From Rickettsiales bacterium (GTDB lineage Bacteria; Pseudomonadota; Alphaproteobacteria; Rickettsiales; JAJNBL01), in assembly GCA_021156175.1 (NCBI GenBank), contig JAJNBL010000006.1, positions 1 to 64,000 of the forward strand: a stretch of 64,000 nt of DNA, in the 5' to 3' direction. The number at the start of each line of letters is the position of its first letter. Within the stretch, counting starts at the first letter, position 1. Below the pieces are notes generated by a model. It was not told the DNA's origin and did no database searches. It saw only the letters and a list, made by a program, of their open reading frames with translations. The position numbers and the translations under genes are program-made. Shown piece after piece: positions 24,870 through 35,067 of this stretch.

Positions 24870-25451
24870 CTAAGAAGCATTACTTTTCAGCTGCTTTTCG
24901 ATCACTTGCTGTTGCGCATCATGCTGCTTTTGGGCTTTATCGCGCACACGGTCAAGTTCGGTTTGCGAGCATAAGCCAAGAAGCACTGGATCACGCGATG
25001 TAATGTTGGTGATATTCCAGTGTGAACGCTCACGGATCGCTACAATCGTATTTTTCGTGGTACCGATTAATTTTGCGATTTGTGCATCGGTAATACCTGG
25101 GCAATGTTTAATCAGCCATGCAATCGCATCCGGCTTATCCTGACGGCGTGCCACAGGCGTATAACGTCCGCCTTTTTTCTTCTTATTGTTTGCAGCCACA
25201 TGCTTGAGTGCATTTTCGGTCAATTCGAGACGCGCTTTGCCATCTTTCTGGCAACGCTCGATTTCTGCTTGGGTCAGCTCACCTGCGGTCACAGGGTTCA
25301 TCGCAGAAATACCGGTCGCCACTTCACCATCGGCAATTCCTTGCACTTCGAGGCTATGCATACCGCAAAATTCCGCGATTTGATCAAAAGTCAGCGTTGT
25401 ATTTTCAATCAACCACACGGCCGTGGCTTTAGGCATTAAAGGTAGGGTCAT
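24870..25451 (-). CDS. trcR: Cell-cycle transcriptional regulator TrcR (DUF1013)
   Basis: 193 residues. MPKATAVWLIENTTLTFDQIAEFCGMHSLEVQGIADGE is the signature DUF1013 N terminus with a helix-turn-helix-like segment. A second HTH-like segment (ITDAQIAKLIGTTKNTIVAIRERSHW) follows a basic linker (KKKKGGRYTPVARRQ). The C terminus is a charged helix. The family is almost restricted to Alphaproteobacteria and is annotated as a CtrA-network regulator. A perfect inverted repeat lies 37-60 bases upstream. Confidence 0.9.
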   Translation of the reverse strand: MTLPLMPKATAVWLIENTTLTFDQIAEFCGMHSLEVQGIADGEVATGISAMNPVTAGELTQAEIERCQKDGKARLELTENALKHVAANNKKKKGGRYTPVARRQDKPDAIAWLIKHCPGITDAQIAKLIGTTKNTIVAIRERSHWNITNITSRDPVLLGLCSQTELDRVRDKAQKQHDAQQQVIEKQLKSNAS

Positions 25452-25487
25452 CGCCGGTATTCTTCTCTTTCACAATTGGACAAGGGG

Positions 25488-25511
25488 GATCTCCCAATGC
25501 AAAGGGAGATC
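25488..25511 (-). promoter_or_regulatory. Perfect inverted repeat in the trcR leader
   Basis: GATCTCCC (25488-25495) and GGGAGATC (25504-25511) are separated by 8 bases, 37-60 bases before the trcR ATG. No T tract follows on either strand, so an operator or mRNA hairpin is more likely than a terminator. Confidence 0.5.
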
Positions 25512-25584
25512 GTTCGCGACAAGCACGGAACCCGGAAGATACGCCATTTGAACACGGTTTGTCAATGGAATATCATAGGTTTTA

Positions 25585-26388
25585 TTATTTCTTGAGAGCT
25601 CCGGCTAAAGCTCTCACTTGTTCGATAATCGCCGCTTTCGCCAGCTCCGGCTTATCCGCATACTGCTTAACGCAGTTAACCAATGCCGAACCTACCACCA
25701 CAGCCTCGGCAGTTTTCGCTATTACTGCAGCTTGTTCGGGGGTTTTAATGCCAAATCCCACCGCCAATGGCAAGGAGGTTGATTCTTTGAAACGCTTTAC
25801 TGCCGCATCAATCGAGCTTTCGGTGGCGGATTTCGTACCCGTTACGCCTGCCACGGAGACATAATAAAGGAATCCGGAAGCTTTAGGAAGAATCGCTTTC
25901 AGGCGCTTCGTATCCGTCGTTGGGGTTACGAGTTTAATCAGCGCTAGCCCTTCGCGTTTTGTCGCTTCATACAATCCGGTATCTTCTTCCGGCGGCAAAT
26001 CCACAATCAGGAGGCCATCCACGCCCGCTTTCTTTGCATCGCGGATGAAGTTTTCCACACCATAACGGAATACAGGGTTGTAATATCCCATCAAAATCAA
26101 TGGGGTATTGGCATTCCCTTGCCGAAATTCTGTAACCATCCCCAGGATATCTTTCATCTTGGTATGGGACTCTAGTGCACGGATCGCAGCCTCCTGAATC
26201 GCAGGACCATCCGCCACTGGATCGGAAAAGGGCATTCCGAGCTCGATAATATCGGCTCCCGCTTCTGGAAGAGCTTTTAATATGCTTAAACTCGATTTCA
26301 CATCCGGATCACCGCCCATGATGTAGGTGATAAGCGCCGAACGGCCAGCCTGTTTGAGAATGGCAAAGGTGTTGTCAATCCGGTTCAT
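25585..26388 (-). CDS. trpA: Tryptophan synthase alpha subunit
   Basis: 267 residues, a TIM barrel. Catalytic Glu in [16 protein letters not shown] and Asp in [10 protein letters not shown] are present, as are the phosphate-binding GFGIKTPEQ and VVGSALV loops. Cleaves indole-3-glycerol phosphate to indole, which is channelled to TrpB. Its ATG overlaps the trpB stop by 4 bases (ATGA). Last gene of trpF-trpB-trpA. Confidence 0.97.
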   Translation of the reverse strand: MNRIDNTFAILKQAGRSALITYIMGGDPDVKSSLSILKALPEAGADIIELGMPFSDPVADGPAIQEAAIRALESHTKMKDILGMVTEFRQGNANTPLILMGYYNPVFRYGVENFIRDAKKAGVDGLLIVDLPPEEDTGLYEATKREGLALIKLVTPTTDTKRLKAILPKASGFLYYVSVAGVTGTKSATESSIDAAVKRFKESTSLPLAVGFGIKTPEQAAVIAKTAEAVVVGSALVNCVKQYADKPELAKAAIIEQVRALAGALKK

Positions 26389-27593
26389 AGACTGACTCCC
26401 AGCGCGCTCGCAACGGTGAAGATATCTTTATCCCCCCGCCCGCTGATATTCACAACCAGAATATGATCTTTTGGCAATGTTGGCGCACGTTTAATCACTT
26501 CCGCCAGCGCATGGCTTGGCTCTAACGCCGGCAAAATTCCTTCCAACTTCGCACAAAGCTGGAATGCCGCTAATGCTTCTTTATCGCTTGCAACCACATA
26601 TTCCGCCCTCCCTACATCGTGCAGCCACGCATGTTCTGGGCCAATGCCGGGGTAATCCAGACCTGCTGAAATTGAATGGGTTTCGGTAATTTGTCCATCA
26701 TCATCCTGGATGTAATAGGTCGCATTCCCGTGAAGTATACCGATGCTGCCTTTATTGATCGACGCCGCGTGTTCTTCCGTATCCAGCCCCTTTCCGGCTG
26801 CCTCAACTGCTACCAATTTCACGGTTTTATCATCGAGGAATGGATAAAAGAGACCCAGCGCGTTAGAGCCACCGCCAATGCAGGCGATCAGCGTATCAGG
26901 CAACCGCCCTTCTGCTTCCTGCATTTGTTCTCGTAATTCCTTGCCAATGATGGACTGAAAATCGCGCACCATAGCAGGGAACGGATGCGGCCCTGCTGCG
27001 GTTCCAATGAGATAATAGGTATCATCGACATTCGCGACCCAATCACGGAGCGCTTCATTCATCGCGTCTTTGAGAGTCTTACTGCCCGAGGTTGCCGGAA
27101 TCACTTCCGCGCCTAAAAGCTTCATCCGAAAGACGTTCGGGCTTTGGCGTTCGATATCTTTTGCACCCATATAAACGACGCATTTTAGGCCAAAAAGTGC
27201 ACACACCGTTGCCGTTGCCACCCCGTGCTGGCCTGCACCGGTTTCCGCGATAATTCGGGTTTTTCCCATACGCACGGCAAGAAGAATCTGACCGATACAA
27301 TGGTTGATTTTATGCGCACCGGTATGGTTCAACTCTTCGCGTTTGAAATATACTTTTGCACCGCCTAAATGCTCCGTCAGGCGCTTGGCAAAATAAAGCG
27401 GGCTTGGCCGCCCGATATAATGTTTCGCATAATAAGCAATCTGCTCGTGAAATATCGAATCGGCTTTGGCTTTACTATAGGCTTCTTCCACCTCTAAGAT
27501 TAGCGGCATCAAGGTCTCTGCGACGAAACGTCCACCATATGGACCAAAATGGCCTTGCGGATCAGGTTGGTTATAATAGGTTTTAGCGGTCAT
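26385..27593 (-). CDS. trpB: Tryptophan synthase beta subunit
   Basis: 402 residues, a PLP enzyme of fold type II. The PLP Lys lies in [28 protein letters not shown] and the phosphate-binding [12 protein letters not shown] loop are conserved. Condenses indole with serine, and serA/serC in this window supply serine. Overlaps trpF upstream and trpA downstream by 4 bases each, so the three genes are translationally coupled. Confidence 0.98.
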   Translation of the reverse strand: MTAKTYYNQPDPQGHFGPYGGRFVAETLMPLILEVEEAYSKAKADSIFHEQIAYYAKHYIGRPSPLYFAKRLTEHLGGAKVYFKREELNHTGAHKINHCIGQILLAVRMGKTRIIAETGAGQHGVATATVCALFGLKCVVYMGAKDIERQSPNVFRMKLLGAEVIPATSGSKTLKDAMNEALRDWVANVDDTYYLIGTAAGPHPFPAMVRDFQSIIGKELREQMQEAEGRLPDTLIACIGGGSNALGLFYPFLDDKTVKLVAVEAAGKGLDTEEHAASINKGSIGILHGNATYYIQDDDGQITETHSISAGLDYPGIGPEHAWLHDVGRAEYVVASDKEALAAFQLCAKLEGILPALEPSHALAEVIKRAPTLPKDHILVVNISGRGDKDIFTVASALGVSL

Positions 27594-28249
27594 AAGGATT
27601 TCACCTTCTCTATAAAGGCTTTTACCAACGCAGGATCTTTCTCGCCTGGCGCACGTTCAATGCTCGATGATGCATCCACGCCCATGGCTTCGGTGATCCT
27701 CACGGCCTCCTCCACGTTATCAATACCCAATCCCCCGGAAAGCAACCACGGTTTTTCAAAATGGCGCCCCTTTAATAAATGCCAATCAAACGAAAGCCCA
27801 TTCCCTCCCGGCAATGCACTGGTTTCGGGTGCTTTGGCATCAAATAAGAACATATCGGCAACACTCGCATAGACGCCCATGGCGGCAATATCATCGCCGC
27901 TTCGCACCGGACAGGCTTTCATGATTTTGATCTTATAACGCTCTTTGATTTCACTAGTGCGCGCCACCGGTTCTTTCCCATGAAGCTGGAGGTAATCGGG
28001 TTTGAATTCTGCAAAAAGCGCATCCAGTTCTTCGTCCGTAGGTTCAACCACGACTGCGACTTTTTGAATGGATGCAGGAATATTTGCCAATAACTCCGCC
28101 GCCTGTTTTGGGCTCACATTCCGAGGAGAAGCCGGGAAGAATACCATCCCAATATAATTGGCACCGCTTGCAACAGCCTGAGCCACTGCTTCTTTGGTGG
28201 TAAGGCCGCATACTTTGACCTGGACATTATGTGCGGGATTGTAGGACAT
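27590..28249 (-). CDS. trpF: Phosphoribosylanthranilate isomerase
   Basis: 219 residues, a (beta/alpha)8 barrel. The general base Cys in VKVCGLT, the general acid Asp in [17 protein letters not shown] and the phosphate-binding LSGGLG loop are visible. Third step after anthranilate phosphoribosyl transfer. First of the trpFBA genes, 43 bases after lapA. The other trp genes are not in this window. Confidence 0.96.
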   Translation of the reverse strand: MSYNPAHNVQVKVCGLTTKEAVAQAVASGANYIGMVFFPASPRNVSPKQAAELLANIPASIQKVAVVVEPTDEELDALFAEFKPDYLQLHGKEPVARTSEIKERYKIKIMKACPVRSGDDIAAMGVYASVADMFLFDAKAPETSALPGGNGLSFDWHLLKGRHFEKPWLLSGGLGIDNVEEAVRITEAMGVDASSSIERAPGEKDPALVKAFIEKVKSL

Positions 28250-28292
28250 GCTATACCTTAAGACGAGGGCTTCAAGGGGATAATCTTAACGA

Positions 28293-28595
28293 TTATTGCT
28301 GAGAAAGCAACTTCTGCTCTACCCTTACTCCCGAAAGCTCCTGCTCGAGTGCCTTGATTTGTTTCTTTTTCTCTTTTGCCTCTGCTTTCCAATACCTGCC
28401 TTGCACAAAGGTAAGCATCGCGCCGAGTACAATTCCCACCATCAATAGCCCAAAGAACAGAAGGTAGAGCGGCACACCTATTTCATAGGGCAACGGGTAG
28501 AAAGAAAGCACGACCGACTGGCGGTTGGAGGAAGCAAATACCGCAACCACCATACACATTAAGAGGATAAATAACCACCGCACCACTCGGAGCAT
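28293..28595 (-). CDS. lapA: LapA/DUF1049 small membrane protein
   Basis: 100 residues. Two membrane helices (LFILLMCMVVAVFASSN and LYLLFFGLLMVGIVLGAML) and a C-terminal cytoplasmic coiled coil (EAKEKKKQIKALEQELSGV). In enterobacteria LapA acts with LapB in LPS assembly and LpxC turnover. Alphaproteobacteria usually have this gene ahead of trpF, as here. Confidence 0.82.
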   Translation of the reverse strand: MLRVVRWLFILLMCMVVAVFASSNRQSVVLSFYPLPYEIGVPLYLLFFGLLMVGIVLGAMLTFVQGRYWKAEAKEKKKQIKALEQELSGVRVEQKLLSQQ

Positions 28596-28598
28596 CGC

Positions 28599-30377
28599 TT
28601 AGAATCCTTTTAGGAGCTGTTTTTGCAATTCGTTCCCTAAGTCTTTTTCCAGCGCTTTACCGCCTTGTTTCCAGTCTCCCGTGTTGCCTTTAAGCTGATC
28701 TTTTAGGATCTTCTCTGCATTTTTCGGATCACGCAACACGTCTTTCACGGTTGATTCTACATCTGGCACAAGCGCTTGTAAATCCGGTGCAAAACTTGGC
28801 GACCAGAGACTTCCTTTCACCAAAATTGGAATACGCAAATTGGTCATTTTCGCTTCTTGTGTTGCTGTTGCCTCTTCCGTTTTGACTGAAACATTCGGTG
28901 TAATGCGGTATTTAATCCGCTGGCTTGGAAGATCAACAATCCCCTCGCCCAACACCGAAAGCTTTTTGTTTTCAAGCTTTAGATCTTCGTTGGTTAGAAT
29001 GCCATTGGCAATATTATACGTCGCAGAAACACTGGAGAATACCGTTACTGCACGTTCATCGGTCGCAAAAGCCCCCGAGATATTTTGCAGCATGTTAAAG
29101 ATATCAAGCCCCTGGATGCTTCCGTCTTTCGCAACAAAATCGCCCTTACCATTCAATGATGAAATGATTTTTTGTTCCGTATTGCCCCGGGCACGAAGCG
29201 CCATATGAGTGGTTACGGTACCTTTGGCTTTCGTGTTTCCTGGAACTTTATCGAGCACAATCGACACGACATCAAGATCCGTACCGAGCGATGGCTCACC
29301 GGAACCCGGCGCATTCAGCTGCACAATGCCTTTCGTTTTTCCGCCCAATAATTTCGCTTGGTCAAGCTTAAGGTCAAGCTTTCCATTCGCAAGGGCCAGC
29401 TGGGCCTCAATATCTTCCGCTTCCCAGTCGCGCGCTTTAAAATGATCGATGGTTATTTCGGTCTTTAAATTGACGCTGCGAAGGCCTGAGAAATCAATCG
29501 GCTTGGTGCTCCAGGCACGATCTGCCGGAGCAGCTGCGGCTGCGGCTGCGGCTTCCTTTTTCTCTTCTGAGACTGACGGCAGGAGCGGGGTTACATCCAA
29601 ATTTTTGAACGCAATCTTCCCCGTAATACTTGGTACTTTTTCCGCACGATCAATAAGGAGTGTAAACACCGCATTGATATCATTGAGTGACGCTTTTCCG
29701 TTCTCAATCTTGATCGTATCGCCTTCCAGTGTTGCCGAGGTATCAACCAAGAAAGAAGATGGGGTGGCTAGCGCATCCGTTTTACCCGATAGCGTCACGA
29801 GTACTCGGCTATCTACAAAACTTCCCGCAAATTTAATATCCGACACTTCGATGGGTTCTGCCGCCTTCTCATCATTATAATGCAGAGTTCCATTGCTAAT
29901 TACCGCTTCTTTAATGCCTATATCCATCGGCTGCTCTTCTGCACCCGCCTCTTTCGGAGGCTCAGGCTTCTCTTCGGTGGCAATCTTAATATCCCAATTT
30001 GCTTTGCCGTGTTTGTCTTTTACCAAATAAATATCCGGCGTATTGAGCTTTACGGAGGTAACGACAAGCTTACGTTCAGCCAGCAAGGGAATGAGGTCAA
30101 CACGAAGTGAAAGGGTCTTCACCGTTGCCATATACTGAGGCTCTAGGCCTGCGGCGTTGGCGAAGGTGATGTCATTTACATCAATAGAAAACGGGAACAA
30201 GGAAAGACCGATATCGCCTTCCACATTCAAAACGCGACCAGTATAACGCTCGGAATAAAAGGCCAGTTGTTTCTTTAAAAATTCGGGGGAAAGGATGACA
30301 TATTTCACCGCGATGAACACCCCACCTACCGCCAGGATCAAAAGCGCGAAAAGAACCAGCACTAACCGTTTCATCAT
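28599..30377 (-). CDS. AsmA-family inner-membrane-anchored protein
   Basis: 592 residues from ATG 30375-30377 (next ATG 30372-30374); the frame extends to 30500 but without support. One N-terminal membrane helix (LVLVLFALLILAVGGVFIAV), then the AsmA N domain (NVEGDIGLSLFPFSIDVNDITFAN), an Ala run (EAAAAAAAAPAD, ~315), and the C-terminal AsmA_2-type region (LNGKGDFVAKDGSIQGLDIFNMLQNI). The family forms long beta-groove proteins implicated in phospholipid transport to the outer membrane. Divergent from secA. Confidence 0.88.
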   Translation of the reverse strand: MMKRLVLVLFALLILAVGGVFIAVKYVILSPEFLKKQLAFYSERYTGRVLNVEGDIGLSLFPFSIDVNDITFANAAGLEPQYMATVKTLSLRVDLIPLLAERKLVVTSVKLNTPDIYLVKDKHGKANWDIKIATEEKPEPPKEAGAEEQPMDIGIKEAVISNGTLHYNDEKAAEPIEVSDIKFAGSFVDSRVLVTLSGKTDALATPSSFLVDTSATLEGDTIKIENGKASLNDINAVFTLLIDRAEKVPSITGKIAFKNLDVTPLLPSVSEEKKEAAAAAAAAPADRAWSTKPIDFSGLRSVNLKTEITIDHFKARDWEAEDIEAQLALANGKLDLKLDQAKLLGGKTKGIVQLNAPGSGEPSLGTDLDVVSIVLDKVPGNTKAKGTVTTHMALRARGNTEQKIISSLNGKGDFVAKDGSIQGLDIFNMLQNISGAFATDERAVTVFSSVSATYNIANGILTNEDLKLENKKLSVLGEGIVDLPSQRIKYRITPNVSVKTEEATATQEAKMTNLRIPILVKGSLWSPSFAPDLQALVPDVESTVKDVLRDPKNAEKILKDQLKGNTGDWKQGGKALEKDLGNELQKQLLKGF

Positions 30378-30428
30378 TATACCTGATTTATTTAATAATA
30401 ACAACCGATTACAAACAATCTTATTGCC

Positions 30429-30434
30429 TATAAT
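30429..30434 (+). promoter_or_regulatory. Candidate -10 element for secA
   Basis: A perfect TATAAT in the asmA-secA intergenic region; the -35 region is poor (CGATTA at 17 bp). It would give a long leader of about 210 bases. Confidence 0.4.
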
Positions 30435-30564
30435 AGCCTCATAATGCTTTGTATATGTAGGCGAAGCAAGCGTTATTTTCAAGAATTTCCTTATAGGCAC
30501 CTCTTGGATTATCTGGTATTGATACTATATTGCCCAATAGTGTGGTATTTGCCTAAACTCTATG

Positions 30565-30583
30565 CTATACCCGAACCGTATAG
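30565..30583 (+). promoter_or_regulatory. Inverted repeat in the secA leader
   Basis: CTATAC (30565-30570) and GTATAG (30578-30583) with a 7-base loop, about 70-90 bases before the secA start. Could be a weak hairpin or a small operator. Confidence 0.35.
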
Positions 30584-30653
30584 AGCAAAAACACACTATA
30601 ATACAAAAGAAACCCACCAATCCAGGGCAATGCCCGTATCATGCTTTAAGGTT

Positions 30654-33398
30654 ATGTTATCTATGCTAGGAGCACTTGCAAAACGTTTTTTCGGTTCAGC
30701 CAATGACCGGATTGTACAGTCACTTTACGTAATTGTGGATGAAATCAACAGCTATGAAGAAGCCCTAAAAGCTCTTTCGGATGACGCGTTACGGGCGAAA
30801 ACGGACTATTTCCGTGAACAGCTAAAACTGGGAAAAACCCTGGATGATATTTTGCCTGAGGCCTTTGCCGTGGTAAGGGAAGCCTCCCGCCGGGTGCTGC
30901 ACATGCGCCATTTCGATGTACAGATGTTAGGCGGTATCGTGCTCCATCGAGGCATGATTTCGGAGATGAAAACGGGTGAAGGTAAGACGCTGGTTGCGAC
31001 TCTCCCGGTCTATTTAAATGCTCTTGCCGGAAAAGGTGTGCATGTAGTAACGGTCAATGATTACCTTGTACAACGTGATGCTGCATGGATGGGGAGACTT
31101 TATAACTTCCTTGGATTATCAATTGGTTGTATTATCAATAAAATCGATGATGATGCACGCCGGATTGCTTATCATTCGGATATTACTTATGGTACAAACA
31201 ACGAGTTTGGCTTCGATTACCTGCGGGATAATATGAAATTCTCACTCGAAGAGCGCGTAAGCCGTCCGTTTAACTACGCCATTGTCGATGAAGTGGATTC
31301 AATCCTCATTGATGAAGCGCGGACCCCTCTTATTATTTCCGGTCCTGCGGAAGATAGCTCTGAGCTTTATATCAAGATCGATGCGCTCATTCCTCAGCTT
31401 GCCAAGTCCGATTATGAAGTGGATGAGAAGGCGCGTTCGGTGGTACTTACCGAACAAGGCACTGAAACGATGGAAAAGTTGCTTAAAGGCACTGGCTTCT
31501 TGGAAGAAGACGGAAATCTTTACGATATCGCGGCGATCTCACTCGTACACCACGTGAACCAGGCACTGCGCGCGCATCACCTCTTTACTCGCGATGTGGA
31601 TTATATCGTGAAAGACCATAAGGTCATGATTATTGATGAATTCACTGGCCGGATGATGGATGGTCGGCGCTATTCCGAAGGGCTTCACCAAGCCTTAGAA
31701 GCCAAAGAACATGTGCCAGTTCAAAATGAAAACCAGACGCTTGCATCGATCACCTTCCAGAATTACTTCCGTATGTACCCAAAACTCGCTGGAATGACTG
31801 GTACGGCTATGACGGAAGCGGATGAGTTTGCAGATATTTATAAACTTGAAGTGGTGGCTATACCCACGAATCAGCCTGTTACCCGGATTGATGAGAACGA
31901 TGCAATCTACCGGAATGCGAAGGAAAAACACGATGCGATCATCGCGTTGGTGGAAGAACGCCATAAGGCCAAACAGCCGATGTTGGTAGGAACCATCAGC
32001 ATTGAGAAATCAGAAGAGCTTTCTAGGCTGCTGAAAGCCAAAAATATTCCACATAATGTACTCAATGCCCGCTACCATGAACAGGAAGCGCAGATTATCG
32101 CCCAGGCCGGACGCGCAGGCGCAGTGACGATTGCGACCAACATGGCGGGTCGTGGTACGGATATTATGCTTGGCGGTAATCCTGAAATGCTCATCGCAGA
32201 AAAAACTGCAGATATTACGGATGAAGCATCGAAGCAGGAAATTACCGAACGCATCGAAGCAGAAGCGCGCAAGGAAAAAGAGGTTGCACGCGAAGCCGGT
32301 GGTTTATTCGTAATTGCGACTGAGCGCCATGAAAGCCGGCGGATTGATAACCAGCTCCGCGGTCGTTCGGGCCGCCAAGGGGATCCTGGGCATACACAAT
32401 TCTTCCTGTCTTTGGAAGATGATCTGATGCGAATTTTCGGCTCTGACCGGATCGGTGGATTGCTTGATAAACTTGGTTTTACTGAAGGCGAGTGCATCAA
32501 CCATCCGATGATCACCAAAGCGCTGGAAAAAGCACAGAAAAAAGTCGAAGCCCATAACTTCGATATGCGTAAAAGCATCCTGCGTTTTGACGATGTGATG
32601 AATGACCAACGTAAAGTGATTTACGAACAACGTATTGAACTTATGGAAGCGGAAGATATTTCCGAAACCGTCGCATCCATGCGGGAAGAAACGAACTCTG
32701 TTCTTGTGGAAAAACATATTCCCATCGGCACCTATGCTGAACAATGGGATGTGGATGCGCTTCAAAAAGAAATCTTCCGTGTGTATGGCCTGCATTTGCC
32801 TGCGGCCGATTGGGCAAAAGAAGAAGGTATCGCTGATGCCGAAATCTTGGAACGGATCGAGCAAGCAACTGCAACGTTGATGCAAGAAAAAGAAGCCCGT
32901 TATGGCGCGGAGATCATGCGGATGTTGGAAAAACGCGTACTTCTTCTTTCGCTTGATCAATTGTGGAAAGACCATCTTTTGTCACTGGATCACTTACGTC
33001 AAGGGATCAACTTGCGTGCCTATGCGCAGAAAGACCCGCTTAATGAATATAAGCGTGAAGCCTTTCTGATGTTCCAGGATATGCTCGGTGAACTTCGGGA
33101 TATGGTGACAATGCGCTTGGCCCATATGGAGCTGAGTGTAAATAACCAGAATGCCGAAGCGCTCGCGGAAGCACGTCCTCCGGTATCGCGTCATATACAA
33201 GAAGGCCGTGTTGATCCTGCCGTCCATGCCGAGGGGTTTTCAGGCCCAACGGCAACGATTACGGCGATTCGCGGCCATGTTGAGCCGGAAGAGCGTAATC
33301 CGGGCGATGCTGCCACCTGGGGTAAGGTGGGGCGCAACGAAAATTGCCCTTGTGGGTCAGGCAAAAAATATAAGCAATGCCACGGGGTTCTTGAGTAG
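30654..33398 (+). CDS. secA: Preprotein translocase ATPase SecA
   Basis: 914 residues from ATG 30654 (911 from ATG 30663, the canonical [12 protein letters not shown]). The frame is open from 30444, but the extra ~70 residues do not look like SecA. Motor motifs are [14 protein letters not shown] (Walker A), [20 protein letters not shown] (DEAD box) and [16 protein letters not shown]. The preprotein cross-linking, helical wing and scaffold domains follow. The C-terminal zinc motif [14 protein letters not shown] (SEC-C) binds SecB. Drives protein export through SecYEG. Confidence 0.97.
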   Translation: MLSMLGALAKRFFGSANDRIVQSLYVIVDEINSYEEALKALSDDALRAKTDYFREQLKLGKTLDDILPEAFAVVREASRRVLHMRHFDVQMLGGIVLHRGMISEMKTGEGKTLVATLPVYLNALAGKGVHVVTVNDYLVQRDAAWMGRLYNFLGLSIGCIINKIDDDARRIAYHSDITYGTNNEFGFDYLRDNMKFSLEERVSRPFNYAIVDEVDSILIDEARTPLIISGPAEDSSELYIKIDALIPQLAKSDYEVDEKARSVVLTEQGTETMEKLLKGTGFLEEDGNLYDIAAISLVHHVNQALRAHHLFTRDVDYIVKDHKVMIIDEFTGRMMDGRRYSEGLHQALEAKEHVPVQNENQTLASITFQNYFRMYPKLAGMTGTAMTEADEFADIYKLEVVAIPTNQPVTRIDENDAIYRNAKEKHDAIIALVEERHKAKQPMLVGTISIEKSEELSRLLKAKNIPHNVLNARYHEQEAQIIAQAGRAGAVTIATNMAGRGTDIMLGGNPEMLIAEKTADITDEASKQEITERIEAEARKEKEVAREAGGLFVIATERHESRRIDNQLRGRSGRQGDPGHTQFFLSLEDDLMRIFGSDRIGGLLDKLGFTEGECINHPMITKALEKAQKKVEAHNFDMRKSILRFDDVMNDQRKVIYEQRIELMEAEDISETVASMREETNSVLVEKHIPIGTYAEQWDVDALQKEIFRVYGLHLPAADWAKEEGIADAEILERIEQATATLMQEKEARYGAEIMRMLEKRVLLLSLDQLWKDHLLSLDHLRQGINLRAYAQKDPLNEYKREAFLMFQDMLGELRDMVTMRLAHMELSVNNQNAEALAEARPPVSRHIQEGRVDPAVHAEGFSGPTATITAIRGHVEPEERNPGDAATWGKVGRNENCPCGSGKKYKQCHGVLE

Positions 33399-33423
33399 TT
33401 AATAATACTAGGAGGAGGGTAGA

Positions 33424-34203
33424 TTGACGTATAAAACCATTGGCTGCGTAGCTGACGACTCCGCCAAAGCACAAACTGCACTTACTGCTTTAAAGAAACG
33501 TTATGGCCTTGAAACCACACCTAAGGGCCTTGCACGTGCCGATGTGATTGTCGCACTCGGGGGGGATGGATTTATGCTCCATACGCTCCACCGCTTCCTA
33601 AATTCCGGCAAACCCATCTATGGCATGAACCGCGGAACTGTCGGGTTCCTCCTCAATGAATATAAGGAAAAAGAGCTCGAAGAACGCTTGGAAAGCGCAC
33701 GCAGCGCCTCGCTTCGACCACTCGAAATGACTGCCGTCACGACCAAAGGCAAAGAACATACGGCGCTAGCATTTAACGAAGTTTCCCTTTTTCGTCAGAC
33801 TTACCAAGCAGCGCATATCACGATTAAAGTCGATAACGTGGTGCGCGTCAAAGAAATGATTTGCGATGGGGTGTTGGTTGCGACCGCAGCGGGAAGTACT
33901 GCCTATAATTTCTCCGCAGGAGGGCCGATTATCCCGTTCCGTTCGAAAGTACTGGCACTGACGCCCATCAGCCCCTTCCGCCCTCGCCGTTGGAAAGGAG
34001 CACTGCTCCCGCATCAAGCAAAAATCCGGATGGATGTGATTGACTCGGTTAAACGTCCCGTTAGTGCGGTAGCCGACTTCCACCAGTTCCGTGATGTGGA
34101 ATATGTAATGTTACGCGAAGTGCGCCAAAAGAAAATCGAACTGCTCTTTGACGAGGGCCATTCACTTGAAGAGCGTATTATCCGCGAACAGTTTGTCTAT
34201 TAG
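33424..34203 (+). CDS. nadK: NAD kinase
   Basis: 259 residues. Phosphorylates NAD to NADP. The GGDGFML nucleotide-binding motif, the NRGTVGFLLN loop, and the NEVSLFRQ and DGVLVATAAGSTAYNFSAGGPI segments are diagnostic. Initiates at TTG 33424, supported by a very strong GGAGGAGGG site just upstream; no ATG fits the conserved N terminus. Starts 26 bases after secA. Confidence 0.95.
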   Translation: MTYKTIGCVADDSAKAQTALTALKKRYGLETTPKGLARADVIVALGGDGFMLHTLHRFLNSGKPIYGMNRGTVGFLLNEYKEKELEERLESARSASLRPLEMTAVTTKGKEHTALAFNEVSLFRQTYQAAHITIKVDNVVRVKEMICDGVLVATAAGSTAYNFSAGGPIIPFRSKVLALTPISPFRPRRWKGALLPHQAKIRMDVIDSVKRPVSAVADFHQFRDVEYVMLREVRQKKIELLFDEGHSLEERIIREQFVY

Positions 34204-34213
34204 GTTAAGCACT

Positions 34214-35026
34214 ATGATGCACTATCTTCGCCGCCTGCTTGTTGTATTAGGGGTGTATCTTCTTTTCATTGCGGGGATGTTCGTGATGCAGAGGCATTTG
34301 GTATTTGCTCCGCATGGAACACCGGATAGCACTGCTGAAGCCAATGGAATGCATACGGTTACTTTTACAACATCTGATGGGCTAAATCTCTTTGCCTGGT
34401 ATGCACCACCTCCTAGCAAAAAAGCACCTGTAGTTGTCTTTTTCCATGGAAATTACGGGCATTTGGGCGATCGCATTGAAAAATATCAGGAATGGATGAA
34501 GCAGGGTGCGGGGGTACTTGGGGTAGAGTACCGTGGCTATGGTGGCAATCCTGGAGAGCCCACAGAATCTGGACTTTATAACGATGCGCGTGCGGCCTTA
34601 CAGTTCCTTACCAAGAACCAACTCCTCTCCGCGGATCGGATAATTCTTTACGGAGAATCGCTCGGTAGCGGTGTTGCAAGCAAAATGGCGGAAGAAACCG
34701 ATGCTGCGGTCTTGATCCTTGAAGCACCGTTCACCTCGATTGCTGCGGTTGGCGCGGCACGTCATCCTTATATTATTGGCGCATCTTATCTCATTCGTGA
34801 CCGGTTTGATTCCCTTTCCCGCATCGCTCAGATCACCGAGCCGCTCCTCGTTTTTCACGGTACGGATGATGAAACGGTTCCGTATCATTACGGCAAAACA
34901 CTCTTTGATGCCGCCAAGGAGCCGAAGAACATGATTACGATTGAGGGCCTCCATCATAATGACCTCCCCCCTCCGGTTCTCGCAAGACAAGGCATGGTAT
35001 GGTATAAGGAACATACGGCAAAATAG
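34214..35026 (+). CDS. Membrane-anchored alpha/beta hydrolase (BEM46-like), copy 1
   Basis: 270 residues from ATG 34214. N-terminal membrane helix (LLVVLGVYLLFIAGMFVM), then an alpha/beta-hydrolase domain: VVFFHGNYGHLGDR oxyanion region, RGYGGNPGEPTESG, nucleophile elbow YGESLGSGVA, Asp in FHGTDDETVPYHYG and His near GLHHNDLPP. The organisation matches the Bem46/YfhR family of serine hydrolases; substrate unknown. Follows nadK by 10 bases and is paralogous to the next gene. Confidence 0.88.
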   Translation: MMHYLRRLLVVLGVYLLFIAGMFVMQRHLVFAPHGTPDSTAEANGMHTVTFTTSDGLNLFAWYAPPPSKKAPVVVFFHGNYGHLGDRIEKYQEWMKQGAGVLGVEYRGYGGNPGEPTESGLYNDARAALQFLTKNQLLSADRIILYGESLGSGVASKMAEETDAAVLILEAPFTSIAAVGAARHPYIIGASYLIRDRFDSLSRIAQITEPLLVFHGTDDETVPYHYGKTLFDAAKEPKNMITIEGLHHNDLPPPVLARQGMVWYKEHTAK

Positions 35027-35067
35027 TTTTAACCTCTTCCTTACCCTTTGTTGCTAGCTTCATTTTC

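Noticed and set aside
30444-30653. 70-residue N-terminal extension of SecA
   Set aside because: Not SecA-like, and the canonical [12 protein letters not shown] start follows; kept only as a possible leader.
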